DNA from: Pristionchus mayeri
Lineage: Eukaryota; Nematoda; Chromadorea; Rhabditida; Neodiplogasteridae
Assembly: GCA_036245805.1 (NCBI GenBank)
Contig: BTRK01000002.1
Location: forward strand, 9,916,689-9,980,688
Direction of reading: 5' to 3'
Length of the DNA: 64,000 nucleotides
Shown: positions 50,010 through 60,528 of the stretch, piece by piece
Layout of the letters: every line of letters begins with the position of its first letter
Position numbering within the stretch: the stretch's first letter is position 1
Made by a program: the position numbers and the translations under genes
Notes under the pieces: model-generated
The model's input: only the letters and a program-made list of their open reading frames with translations
What the model was told of the DNA's origin: nothing
The model's database searches: none

Positions 50010-51115
50010 CGTCATAGTTGCCCACGCCTGCGGCGACACCCATGAACTCATGCCTACTCATGGTTGCGGAGAGCGCCCCTGTTTTGAGGGGCGCTCTCCG
50101 CAGGGAGGTATCATGGTCAAAAATCGATGGGTCATGGTCAAAAATCGATGGGTAGGTCAATGGTAGGTCAGGACTAGGTACCGTACCCATCGATAGTACA
50201 GTACCCTCGGATACCGTATATCACTACCGTAACCCACGAATATCGCAAACTAACTTTATTTTTAAAAAAATCCTGGTACCGTGTCCAATCGATTATACAG
50301 TACCCAAGCAACTACCGTAACCCAGTTCCTTGGGTCAGATCCAGTTCTGTGGGACAAAAATTTTTCTAAAAATTTTAAGCATTTTTCTAAAAATCCCAAA
50401 TCAATCGCAAAATGATTCTAGAATAATTGGAGATACGTAAGTATAATTTAAAATAATTGTTTGCTCGATTTTGGATTTTTAGAAAAATGTTTGACCCAAT
50501 GAACTGGATCTGACCCAAGGAACTGGGTTACGGTAGTTACTTGGGTACTGTATAATCGATTGGACGCGGTACCAGGACTTTTAAAAATAAAGTTAGTTTG
50601 CGATATGCGTGGTTTACGGTAGTGATATACGGTATCTTGGGGTACTGTACTATCGATTGGGTACGGTACCTAGTCTTGACCTACCATTAACCTACCAATC
50701 GATTTTTTGTCCATGCCCCGGGGTTCATCATTGCGCATACCCTGTCAAAAACACCATAACCCGGGGGTCATGGTTGCGCATACCCTGTGACAGGGTATGC
50801 GCAACAATGAACCCCCATGGAAATTTCAGAAAAAAATTAAGTCAGTTCACGATAGCCAGTTGTGGTACTGTACTTGGGTTACTGTAACTAGGCTACGGTA
50901 AGACGTCCGAGCTTTCCTGATCCGTCTTAGGTTCGTTTTACCACATCGTGGTGTGCCCACAGCACTCAGATTACGGTAGTGCGGGTTACGGTAGCCGACA
51001 AATACCAGTTGTGACGATGTACATGACGACGGTTATAGCACCTTAGGTTTATCTTCCATGGCTGAGGTTTCCCCACCACCTGCCAAAAAAACCATGACCC
51101 GGGGTTCATGGTTGC
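50010..51115. repeat. Large foldback repeat rich in TACGGTA and GGTACCG motifs
   Basis: The arm at about 50110-50360 (GGTACCGTACCCATCGATAG, CCGTATATCACTACCGTAAC, GTACCCAAGCAACTACCGTA) returns inverted at about 50495-50720. Small GC-rich hairpins sit outside the arms: GGAGAGCGCCCC facing GGGGCGCTCTCC (50067-50100), and GCATACCCTGTGACAGGGTATGC near 50777-50800. A related CATGGTTGCG block recurs at 50052, 50770 and 51106. No coding sequence; a nested non-autonomous element is likely. Confidence 0.75.
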
Positions 51116-51424
51116 GGGGTCGCCGCCACTGCTGGACAGCTAGGATTGGGACTTATGTATTGAAATTTTTGAAAAACCGAAATAAGTCAGTTCGTAATAA
51201 AATTTCAGGCTATCGTATCCTGCCATGAGAATACCTCGCAAATCTGTGAACATTGATGAATTGTTTGATCCTTTAGGATTTGAATATTTCAATATAGTGT
51301 CTAACTGGCACGTTACAGAGAATAACTGAAATCGTCCGTTAAAGTGCTGAAAACGACGATAGGCATTGAAACTTATGCAATGGTGTATTTTCTCACCGTG
51401 ATTGTCCACTCACATTCCCTATTT
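51116..51424. other. Spacer
   Basis: No feature recognised. Confidence 0.3.
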
Positions 51425-51600
51425 TGGACCATGAATACATTGGTGGTGAGTGAAACTCAAGTTCGCATAGTTAGAGGATCTAAACAGGGCGATGTAGTGG
51501 ACAGCATACTTGTATTAATGCAACAACTTACAAGTACCTATGTCGACTCCTGATGGAGCTGTGATTTGTTTACGTTTTATCTGTTAACGTTTTGTCATAA
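51425..51600. repeat. Diverged single arm related to the 536-base element at 53283
   Basis: ACCATGAATACATTGGTGGTGAG onward, with CATAGTTAGAGGATC, AATGCAACAACTTAC and GGAGCTGTGATTTGTTTACG, follows the order of the right arm of the 53283-53818 element at clearly lower identity. The left arm is missing. Confidence 0.5.
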
Positions 51601-51890
51601 TTTCGATGTGTTGTTATTTTTCGACTCATTTTTAAATATTTTTATCAAATGTTTCTTACAAACAAACTTTAACTTCCGCCGCAAATAATGCTTCCGGGTT
51701 TCTTCTCCCACTCGGCTCCATTTCCATCGTACCACAGCCCGATCCCTTGAGTATCGTCGTTGGACAGATACATCTACAGGGTAGGAATCTCATTTCGAAG
51801 GGAATGCCAAAGTCACGCAGTGGCTGGCGTTATATACCGAAGGAAAGGTCGACCACACTAATCAGCAGCCGGTGAGCCGGAAGAGAAGGG
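51601..51890. other. Spacer
   Basis: No feature recognised. Confidence 0.3.
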
Positions 51891-51993
51891 TAGTCGGGCA
51901 CTAGGTCGGATGCGAACTATGACATCATTTAGCCTTTGAAATATAAAAGGCGGCATGACGTCATAGTTCTCATCTGACCAAGTGCCGGCAGAC
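51891..51993. repeat. Imperfect palindrome containing TGACGTCA
   Basis: AGTCGGGCACTAGGTCGGAT and GAACTATGACATCA face TGACGTCATAGTTC and ATCTGACCAAGTGCCGG around an AT-rich 25-base centre. The right arm contains a perfect TGACGTCA (the CRE octamer); the left has one change. It is more likely a decayed hairpin element than a regulatory site. Confidence 0.55.
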
Positions 51994-52626
51994 GACATGA
52001 ATACAGCGCACCGGTCAACTTTGACAAATTTACAGTTGTATCTGAAATTTCTAACTCTATCGAGGAAAGAATGGAGATCGCAACAACTAATCAACATTCG
52101 AGGCACTGGTAGGGACAGGTGAAATTTCCTTTTATTTTCAACGTCGTTGCGAGAATAATTAATTATTTACACAGTTAGTCAGCCCGCATAATAGGTGTTT
52201 GAATGCTAATTCTCGAAGAATGAGCTTTCCTCTATCTCAGTTATAATCCGACATATCGCGCTTGCAAGCCAATCGATTTTTGGAAAATATATGCATTGTT
52301 GTAAGACTGAAAATTGATCGCGATTTGACATGTTTTGAATGTTCAATTTCAATCTGATTTTTTTTATTTGAAAAGGAGCAGGTGTTCGTCGAATTCGATT
52401 AAGGGGAAAGTACTGAGTGGGTCCTTTTGTACCCACCTTTGAAATGCCAGAAGAGGTCACTCCTCTTTGTTAGCCCTCTTCACTATGTTATTCAGCCAAT
52501 CACCCCACTAGACCCGTCCATTCACTACCCATTGAGACACGTGTCAACTTCCTTAATTGGTCAGTTTCCGGATCCTTATTACCCTGACAAAAAAGTGTTT
52601 TTCTAAATTTGTGCTTTGCTCTTCAG
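51994..52626. other. Region upstream of the receptor locus
   Basis: The segment 52376-52570 resembles 62905-63370 (for example CACTAGACCCGTCCATTCAC against CACTAGATCCGTCCATTCAC). It belongs to the duplicated receptor 5' region. No exon is assigned with confidence. Confidence 0.45.
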
Positions 52627-53039
52627 TCATGTCGTCGTCACCTCCCTTTGCATCTATATTATTGTCCGAAGTTCCGCGAGAACGAGTCCAGCCTACGCCC
52701 GATTGCTCATTCTTGTCACGGTGACTTCAATGTATTGTCTAGAATTCAGATATCCGTATCTTCATTACCAATACGCTCTCACCGCTCCCTCTTTCGTCAT
52801 GAGGATACGATAGCCTAAAATGCACAATCTAGTCAAACAATGAACAAGGAATCGAATACATTCAATTTGCTTCAGATTCTGCCCGCCTTCTCCGACGTTT
52901 GCTACCATTTCATTTTCGATCCCGTGCCGCTCTTGCCCATTCCGTGTGGTTTCAGATGGCGGCCGATGCTTCCAGTTCCGGGCTCTTTCATCGCCCACCA
53001 TGTACTCCAACCTACCTTTGATTATTTGACAGTGCATAT

Positions 53040-53249
53040 TAGGGTGGCCGAAATGGATCAACGGGTCGCTATTTAGAGAGCCTCGGCAGATCAGAGACGG
53101 ATGAGACGGTTAACCGTCCCCTCTGGCAGTCCTACCCTCTCTATTTACTGTGGAGAGAGATACTCTCTCGCCTCTCTCTCTCCCTCCCCTCACGGATGAC
53201 CCGTATGAGAGAATAAACAAGACGGTTAACCGTGATTTCAGCCACCCTA
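53040..53249. mobile_element. hAT-like MITE, 210 bases, with 8-base target duplication
   Basis: The ends TAGGGTGGCCGAAATGGATC and GATTTCAGCCACCCTA are inverted copies, and GTGCATAT flanks both sides exactly. The inside carries two copies of the palindrome ACGGTTAACCGT and a CTCTC-rich stretch. The 8-base duplication and termini fit hAT elements. Confidence 0.8.
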
Positions 53250-53282
53250 GTGCATATACGTGCCTATTATGAAAGTGCATAT

Positions 53283-53818
53283 AGGGGGGGGGGGCGGACA
53301 AAACTTAAATGACTCAAAAAATCACAGCTCGCTGGAAATTTGAGTTAGGAACTTGGGAGTTGTTGCATTGTCACCAGTATGCCCTTCTCTACACCACCAT
53401 AGGTAGATCTTCTAACTAGGCGATCGTGAGTTTCAGTCCACATCTATGTATAGAGGATCATGGTCTAAAATTGAGAATTTGAGTAGAAATCCATGATTAG
53501 ATAAACACCAAATACCGTAATCAATCAATATGCATGACCCTTGGAAGCAGTAGTTTCTGGGGAACTGGAATGCAGATTGGTTACTTCATGTGATGTTTTT
53601 CTACTCATGGATTTCTACTCAAATTATCAATTTAATACCATGAACATAGATATGGAGTGAAATTCGCAATCGCCTAGTTAGAAGATTTACCTATTGTGGT
53701 GTAGAGGAGAGTATATTGGTGACAATGCAACAACTCCCAACTTACGTTCTCAAGTTTCCAGCGAGCTGTGATTTTTTGAACTTATATTCATTTAGGTTTT
53801 GTCCGCCCCCCGCATATA
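53283..53818. mobile_element. Non-autonomous element with about 210-base inverted arms, 8-base target duplication
   Basis: Left AGGGGGG...CGGACAAAAC and right GTTTTGTCCGCCCCCC...ATA ends are inverted copies. The arms run about 53283-53490 and 53605-53818 and share AATCACAGCTCGCTGGAAA and GTTGTTGCATTGTCACCA. GTGCATAT flanks both sides. There is no open frame for a transposase. The 8-base duplication suggests hAT. Confidence 0.75.
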
Positions 53819-54016
53819 GTGCATATTACGTATGCATCTAACGTATATCCTCAGGCAATCTGGGCGAATACACTAGGGTGGAATGGATGCGCGTACGCGG
53901 CCTGTTTCATACATAGACATGAGGCAAGCGAATGCTCCAACTGAAAAAAAGCCAAGGAGAAGATGAAATTTTATGAACTCCCACAATTTCGTATCTGGAC
54001 CAGTAGGAATTGCGAT

Positions 54017-55524
54017 TTAAGAGACCCGCTCCGTAAGACTCGACCATATCGGACATCCCTTGGGTGTTTGGAGGGTCTTGGCCCCGCATTGCACAAAACA
54101 TACCATATCTGTTTCGTATAATTTCGCGATGGCATATTCAGAATGTTTGAAAGAATATGTTACCCCCATACTGCATGTATGAACTTAAATCGAGATATTC
54201 TATAACAATAGCCTGAAAACTATTGGCGCTGATGTGCGTTCTTCGATTTATAAGTACTAAGATATCGATAAAATCGACAGTGAAAAACAAAAATTGAACA
54301 ATTAAGAAAATTTGAGTGCAACTCAATACCAAAATGACACGTATAGTTGAGCAACACTATAATTCGTCAAAGTAAAGTAAAATTTCGTATAATTTCGCAA
54401 GAAATAATTCGTCGAAGATCTGATGCATGCATGTTCGATCGAATATTCTAGACGTTTGAAAGAATATGCGAGTCCCATTATCTGCCAGTGATCACAAGTC
54501 GAGCTATCCAACTTCTAGCCTCAGTAGCGCGTGCAGATGAAAAGATAGAAGCTTACTTTCAACATATAAAATGTTCAGCTCTTCATTCTCTACATACTGG
54601 TGCAAATCATTTTGCGATATTACAATTTCTCAATGACATGTCGTAATTCGGCATTTTTCGATTCTAAAATTGAGCAAGTTGCATTTGAAGCACAATTTTC
54701 TTTCCACGATGTTCTGGAAATTGTTCCTACATTGCATTGAGACGATTTCCTTTTGAAATGCCGCCAAATACCACCAGAAACCTTGTTATTTGGGCCTTCC
54801 CAGAAGAGGGTTCGCAATTTCTTCAAATCGAGTGTATGATCAAATGGACCTGAAAATTATATGGAAATGAAGTGGAAGCATGTTTTTTGTGATGTATTCA
54901 TGCAATTATGAAGCAAAAGAACCTAGTTTGAATACAATAAATATGATGTTAATACTCCACCCTTATGACCGATTTTGCTTAATCGAGTGGAACATTACAA
55001 CGCATGATCCGATTCCAGTGAATTATACATGAAATTAAAGTACCAGGAGTTCTAATAAATCGCGCATAGTGCCAACCAGAACTTTTTGGTATTTCCAGAT
55101 TTTTCGAAATCTTCGCTAAACTTGGACTCGAGATGCTAGTTTTGGGTTTTCGACCCATTCAAAGAAAGAAAAATGTTCCTCGTAGACTTCTCTTTCATTC
55201 GTCTGTTGACAGTTTGTACGTATCTTTATCGGAAAATGCCGAAAAATCGAGTCAAATATCTAATTTTTCCGAAAAAATCAAGACTCCTCCCACTTTCGGA
55301 GCATGCCAGGGCGAAAAATTTTTTTTTTCGGGAAATCGGCCAACGCCATTTGAAAGAGCTCGTTTCGAAGTACTTTTTATTGATTTTGCAGCCAATTTAA
55401 AAATCATGAATTCCTACGTCCCGGCAGGCCAAGACCCTCTAAACACCCAAGTATGGACATTCGGGGCTCGTTTCTAGAGAACATGTCCGGGGGGTGGTCG
55501 AGTCTTACAGAGCGGGTCTCTTAA
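54017..55524. mobile_element. TTAA-flanked DNA element carrying a copy of a receptor exon edge
   Basis: TTAAGAGACCCGCTC on the left and GAGCGGGTCTCTTAA on the right are exact inverted ends. The inverted ends extend through ACTCGACCA, the TCGGACAT/ATGTCCGG block and GGGTGTTTGGAGGGTCTTGGCC in opposite orientation near 55428. The 1.4-kb interior is AT-rich without a transposase frame. Near its right end (55333-55413) lies an 81-base copy of the acceptor and start of the receptor TM5 exon found at 55705-55785. TTAAGAGAC is shared with the element at 12473. Confidence 0.75.
55333..55413 (+). repeat. 81-base direct repeat, copy inside the TTAA element
   Basis: It runs from AAATCGGCCAACGCC to CATGAATTC and matches 55705-55785 with a single difference (GAGCTCG against GAACTCG). 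In the second copy the sequence contains the TTTTGCAG acceptor and first 22 bases of the receptor TM5 exon. Confidence 0.9.
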
Positions 55525-55704
55525 AAGGTCGTTTATGGTATGCAAATTGATTTTACTACTCATATTCTAGATTCCATGAATCTAGCTAGTCTGGGAGCGG
55601 AGACGCGGAGTTGTGGGAATTCACATATTTCTTCTTCTCCGTGACTTTTTCTCCTTGATTTGAATTCCCCTATCCAGGTGGTCGTTCCTCCCGGATCTCC
55701 GGGT

Positions 55705-55785
55705 AAATCGGCCAACGCCATTTGAAAGAACTCGTTTCGAAGTACTTTTTATTGATTTTGCAGCCAATTTAAAAATCATGAATTC
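55705..55785 (+). repeat. 81-base direct repeat, copy spanning the receptor TM5 exon acceptor
   Basis: The acceptor CAG is at 55761-55763. The exon then reads on in frame beyond the repeat (HFELTLQAQRLLIGAI), so this copy is the one with gene context. Confidence 0.85.
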
Positions 55786-55966
55786 TTTACACTTCGAGCT
55801 TACACTTCAAGCTCAGCGCTTGCTAATCGGAGCTATTCTGGCTATTACTACCATGCCCGGGCCGATTCTTCTAGTAGTATATTTACGATTTTCCCAAGTC
55901 ATACATTATTTCAGCTAGGAAAATTGGCAGATGAAGAGACGACTTTACTGTTTAATGTGAGTGCTT

Positions 55967-58630
55967 AATCAATCAATCAATATTTATCATGTCAAGCGCT
56001 AACGCTAGATGAGGAGAGGTCGGTATTCTACGGTCGTTGCAGACCACCAGTGGGGGCCAATCGTTCTTCTCAGGTCGTCTCTCCAGCGGATTCTAGGCTG
56101 ACCTTGTGGGCGACTCCGGCTGTAGGGAATCCAGACAGTAGTAGCTCTGGCTCCAAATCCATCCTTCTGATTTTGAGTGCCCATTGAGCCTTCCGTTTCA
56201 GCTCTTCTTGATTCCAATCCCGCACCCCTGTCGCATTGCGCACATTCTCGTTTCTCCATCGGTCCCTCAGAGTAATACACAACATCTTGCGCTCCATTTT
56301 CCGCTGAGTTACACTAAGACGCTACTTTTCGCTTGCTCGCAACGCCCAGACTTCTGAACCGTAAAGTACCGTAGATGAGATACAGCTTTCGAAGAGTCTC
56401 CTCTTAGTCTTCATAGGAAGAAGGCGAGATGAGAGTAGTGTAGAAATCTTGCTCCAAGCGAGCCATCCCAGGCGAATTCTGTGTTCAAGTTCATCAGAAT
56501 GATCTAGGGGGAGCGAAATTCTCCCTCCAAGATACGTTGTTGAATTGACAAAGTTGAAGGTCAAATTGTCGATGGCAATGGGTGCTCGAGTGGTGCTGCA
56601 CGAGGTTAGAAGCACGGTTTTTGAGTCGTTTACTTCCAAACCGACACGTGCACATGCTTCCATTAACTTTTTCAACATTCGCTGCAGTTCAGGTCTTGAT
56701 TTAACTATCAGGGCGATGTCGTCCGCGTACTCGAGGTGGCTCAGGTTTCTTCCATCGATCTTGATTCCGTCATTCTCCCAATCGATCTCGTTCATTGCTG
56801 AGCGAAGGACGACGTTGAAAAGGCGAGGGGAAAGAGTGTCCCCTTGGCGAACTCCTCTCCTGATTGTGACTGGAACGAGATCCTCGTTCACTCGGATGAC
56901 AGTAGTCGAAGACTCGTAGAGGCGGCGGAGGAGGTGGATGAGGGTAGGATTTATCCCAGATGTCCATAGAGATTGCCATACCGCACTCCACTCCACACAG
57001 TCAAAAGCCTTACGGAAGTCAACGAATCCGAGATACAGCGGAATACCGTATTCGTGAGTACGCTCTGCCACCTGCTTGATTGCGTGCAAGTTGTTCAGAG
57101 TACTGAACCCTTTCCGGAAGCCAGCTTGGGTAGGGGACTCGGTCTCTTCAAGTGACACCTCCATTCTTCTCAAGATCACGCGGGTGACTGCCTTCATGGT
57201 TACGGTAAGCAGAGAGATGTTGGTGCTGATGTTGGTTGGGTCCCCTTTCTTGTGGATCAGAGAGACAACGGCTTCGACCATATCTTGAGGGACTTGGTCA
57301 CCGGCTGCCAGATGATTGAGTAGGTCCGCAAGCACAGGGGCAAGGTGATCTCGGGAAAGGTAGAGCATGTCAGGAAGGACTGAATCGGAGCCGGGAGAGT
57401 GTCCGCATTTTAGATGAGAGAGCGCGTCTCTTGTCTCATCAGGCTGGAAGGGAGGAATAGGAAAAGCAGCATGGGGAGGGACCGTCATGGGTAATTCAAC
57501 TGTGGCAGTGTACAGCTTCTCGAAGAGAGTACGGACGGTGATCATGGTTGCATCTTGCGAGAGAGCACCAGTTGCGTCGGGGATTAGCAGTCTCTTTCGC
57601 GAAGTTTGTAAATTGAGCATTGCCTTGATGATACTCTTTCCCATGGATGCGGCTTGTCTTGCTTGTTCCTCTTTCCTCCTTCTGATGTCAGCTGAGAGAC
57701 TGGTTCGCGCAGCCCGGCATGCGAAATGCGACATTGGATTGCGGAGTGGATCTGAGGAGATGACGTTGTGCCAGGAGATTGCGCGTTGCTTGGGAAATCC
57801 ATGGAGAGGAGTGCTTGTCTCGCCAACAGTTACTTGCCGCAGTCTTCGTAAACGCTTGGATCTTGTGATAGGCGTCAGTAGATGAGGTGGGACGGGCAAG
57901 GGGCAGGGAAGCAAGAAGATTCGCGTTTTCAGTGAAGGCGATTTTGTTGAATTCTAATCGCTTCTTGCATCTTTGCTTCCGGCTCTTGTTGGGGAGAGAG
58001 AGGCATAGTCAGATAAGGCGATGATCTGAGTCAAACTCAAATCGGCCAACGATACCACAGTTGACTACTCTCTCCGAAATTGGCGTTGCAACGAAGTCAA
58101 TCTGGTGGAAGGTGGTGCCGTTTGGAGATCGCCAAGTCCATATCCTGCCATTTCTTCTCTCGGGGAAGGTGTTCTGAATGCGCAGCCGGTTCCTCACGCA
58201 AATTTCAGTGAAGGTCCGTCCGCGTGAGTTCGGGGTCGGAGATGCGTACTTGCCGACAAATCTTTCATTTCCTGGCTCGCACGCAACTCGGCAGTTCATA
58301 TCCCCAACCAGGACTGGCATATAACCTCTTGGCGCACTCTGCAGAGCGGTCTCGACCTTGTCCATGAAGTCATCGTAGTCCGCATCATCGTAGGCAGATG
58401 TGGGTGCGTACGCGCAGACAAGGAAGAGGCGATGGTTGGGGAGTTGCAGAGTGGCGAGTCGATCAGAGAGGCCTCGGAACACAGCTCCTCGTGCGAGATG
58501 GGCACGGAGAAGGAAGGCCACACCATTGTGAGCGGTGGCACCTCCCGAATGGAAAACAACTATGCCTGAAGACGAAAGATTGAAGGAAGCACAACCCACA
58601 ATCCTCGCTTCCTGCACAGCCATCACAACA
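55967..58630 (-). mobile_element. RTE-like non-LTR retrotransposon, antisense to the receptor, decayed
   Basis: Transcript order on the minus strand: an endonuclease part (about 58630-58009) with VGDMNCRV, IDFVATP and SDHRLI as in APE-type nucleases; then reverse transcriptase (57914-56322) with SPTQAGFRKGFSTLNNLHAI, FVDFRKAFDCVEW, RRGVRQGDTLSPRLFN and the catalytic YADDIALI; then the C-terminal tail in another frame (56280-56005; QPRIRWRDD). A TTGATTGATTGAT tail lies at 55968-55982. Frames change between endonuclease and RT and again at the end of RT, and a piece near the NISLL motif is missing, so it cannot make one polyprotein. The endonuclease lacks its first part, so the copy is 5' truncated. 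It sits between the receptor TM5 and TM6 exons. Confidence 0.92.
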
Positions 58631-58636
58631 AAAAAA

Positions 58637-58725
58637 TAACATAAGCCTAAGCATAAGCGTAAAGGCCTAAACCTAAATTGCTTCAGCGCGTCGCTTCGCT
58701 CAGCGCTGAAGCCAAGCCTAAGCCT
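58637..58725 (-). repeat. Degenerate TTAGGC-like repeats at the 5' truncation point of the LINE
   Basis: On the minus strand TTAGGCTTAGGCTTGGC (58707-58725 area) and TTAGGTTTAGGCC, then TTATGCTTAGGC (58637-58680) flank a small hairpin (CTTCAGCGC facing GCGCTGAAG). TTAGGC is the nematode telomere unit. The stretch lies directly upstream of the truncated endonuclease coding region. Confidence 0.6.
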
Positions 58726-58779
58726 AACCTGATATTCGTGAATATGCGAGTGACTATCTGAAAGAATTGAGCAATTCAA

Positions 58780-59458
58780 ACTATATGCAGTATAGCGAAA
58801 AAGAAAGTGCTGAATTTAAGATCTCCCTAGGGGTACCTTTTCACGTAGAGTTCGAAAACCGACCTTAGAAATCCATATCTCAAACCCCTGATTTCGTGTG
58901 GTGCACCGAAGTTGAGTGGCCGGTTTTTGTAACTTTTTAACGGCTATTCCAAACCCCATGCATATAGCTCAGATACTCATTAATTTGAACGAAAATGTTT
59001 GCATGAAATATATTACTAACTTATTTCGAGCAAACTTCCGGATTCGCCGAGGAGGAGCTCAGACGAGTATCATGTTGCGAAGCAACGATTTTGTATTTTT
59101 TTTTCTTCACTGGATACTGTTTTCTCTGCTTCAGCATAGCAATTGTTTTCCTAGTTGTTGTGAGCGTTTCCTGTCCATGATCTGATTTTAAGTACACGAA
59201 TTCAGCTTGCATCCCACATTTTCATCCTTCTCAGAGATGTCGCGAGAATTGCCATGTCTGAAACGACGCGGGCTCTAGCAACTCAGGTTTAATCTATATC
59301 AAGATTTATCGCTAATTCGTATGATCACCGTCGAAGGATCAAACCAGAAATGACAGTGTCTCCAAAAGTTTCGCTGAATACGTTTGAATGTGTGAAATAA
59401 TATGTAAAACAACTGGTGCACTATTTTTGGGTCTCATTCGAATCAATTCGACCTTCTG
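58780..59458. other. Receptor intron, remaining sequence
   Basis: No exon with receptor character was found here. Confidence 0.35.
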
Positions 59459-59582
59459 CTCACTGTAGTTGGCTAGTCGACATTAAATTGCGATTTCACA
59501 TTCGCTGGTCCCTCGCAGATTGCGAAATGCGAGGGATTTCGATATTGCAATTCAACATCGGCTAGCCAATCCTACTGCACAC
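59459..59582. repeat. Foldback repeat in the last receptor intron
   Basis: CAGTAGGATTGGCTAGCCGA (right arm read backwards) matches CTGTAGTTGGCTAGTCGACA on the left. AAATTGCGATTTCACATTCGC pairs with GCGAAATGCGAG and TTGCAATT. Imperfect arms of about 50 bases. Confidence 0.65.
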
Positions 59583-59583
59583 T

Positions 59584-59693
59584 AGTGATGCCAAAACGGC
59601 GCGCGCTCTCCTCGTTTCACACGCTCTCTCGCTCTGTCTGACCGGCGAGAGAGCGTGTGAAACGAGGAGAGCGCGCGCCGTTTTGGCATCACT
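59584..59693. repeat. Perfect 48-base inverted repeat with 14-base loop
   Basis: AGTGATGCCAAAACGGCGCG on the left and CGCGCCGTTTTGGCATCACT on the right are the ends of arms that pair without a mismatch over 48 bases. The inner part is CACACGCTCTCTCG facing CGAGAGAGCGTGTG. It ends 21 bases before the terminal receptor exon. Perfect arms suggest recent arrival or conversion. Confidence 0.9.
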
Positions 59694-59960
59694 AATGAAC
59701 ACAATTACCTACAGGCGGCGGTTGCATTCTTGTTCCTGATTGCTCCACTCCTATCATGTTTTGCCATTTTTCTCGCGGGCTTCGATGTATCGGGTAAGAT
59801 TTTGACTAGAATCGATTCATGTAAAAAAGATTCAGTGTTGTTCCCGCTTACGTTTATCTCCGCCCACTCCCTCGTACACTCTATCACGGTTATCGCAACG
59901 ACGCCCCTCTATCGGAGGGCATTCAAGAAGTTCTTGCTGATGGTTAGTTGTGATGCTTAA

Positions 59961-60528
59961 CCAATCGAAGCAATTTACTCGTCGAGGGATCCACACGAAC
60001 GAATGCAGTTGTTCATCTTGATCAAACCGAAACCAGCAGTCGCAAAAATTGAATCATATTAGTTTTGTAAAACTAGTGGGCAACTACGCCTATTTTAAAG
60101 TTCCCTAAATATTTAGAAAATAATCCCATTTGGATGCTGCAAAATGCTTGCAAAATCATGGTTCTCACGCTTTTTTGCATTCATCCGCAGACGAAATCAT
60201 GAATCTGACCCAGCGTATGACCCAGCGCACTGGGTTACGGTAGGCTTTGGTTACTGTAATATTACGGTATCAATGATTTCCATCCATCCTCCGATGATAT
60301 GATGAGTCTGACACAACATCTGCTCCAACGCCACTTCTGGGTTACGGTACCCGGACGGACAAAGGGACAAACACCTATTTTTTGGTCGTAAAAATTTTTC
60401 TTCTGGAAATTTCTGAAATCTTTTTAGTGTAATGGCCTTGTATTTCGATTGCACAGAAACTATCAAAATCCCATCCGAATCGAAAGCGCCAGACACAAAA
60501 AGCTTTCAGTTTATAGTAAACCAGCCGA
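59961..60528. other. Intergenic region with TACGGTA-type repeat
   Basis: GGGTTACGGTAGGCTTTGGT and GGGTTACGGTACC (60232-60355) resemble motifs in the foldback region at 50 kb. No gene. Confidence 0.4.

Larger units (their letters stand above)
52627..59960 (+). pseudogene. Srh/Str-like chemoreceptor locus crowded with mobile elements, probably broken
   Basis: Receptor pieces occur in the right order: TM1 52627-52720 (VVTSLCIYIIVRSSARTS), TM2 52876-53001 (SDVCYHFIFDPVPLLPIPCG), TM3 from 53855 (GCAYAACFIHRHEAS), TM5 from 55764 (AILAITTMPGPILLVVYLRF), and a terminal exon 59715-59960 with TM6-7 (AAVAFLFLIAPLLSCFAIF, then ISAHSLVHSITVIATTPLYR). The last pattern (serine-histidine then YR) fits Srh-type receptors. 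The TM4 exon is missing, the TM3 exon has no GT donor before a stop, and the TM5 exon meets an in-frame TAG near 55915 unless a 17-base intron is accepted. The gaps are filled by hAT-like, TTAA and LINE insertions. I therefore call it a probable pseudogene, though some exons look well preserved. Confidence 0.65.

Noticed and set aside
51891..51993. CREB-type regulatory element (TGACGTCA)
   Set aside because: The octamer sits within a palindrome resembling a decayed hairpin element, and no gene start is near.
55133..55477. 114-codon frame within the TTAA element as a transposase remnant
   Set aside because: No transposase motif is visible, and the sequence includes the captured 81-base stretch and element end.
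56545..56919. Plus-strand frame of 124 codons in the LINE
   Set aside because: It is a shadow of the reverse-transcriptase frame on the minus strand.
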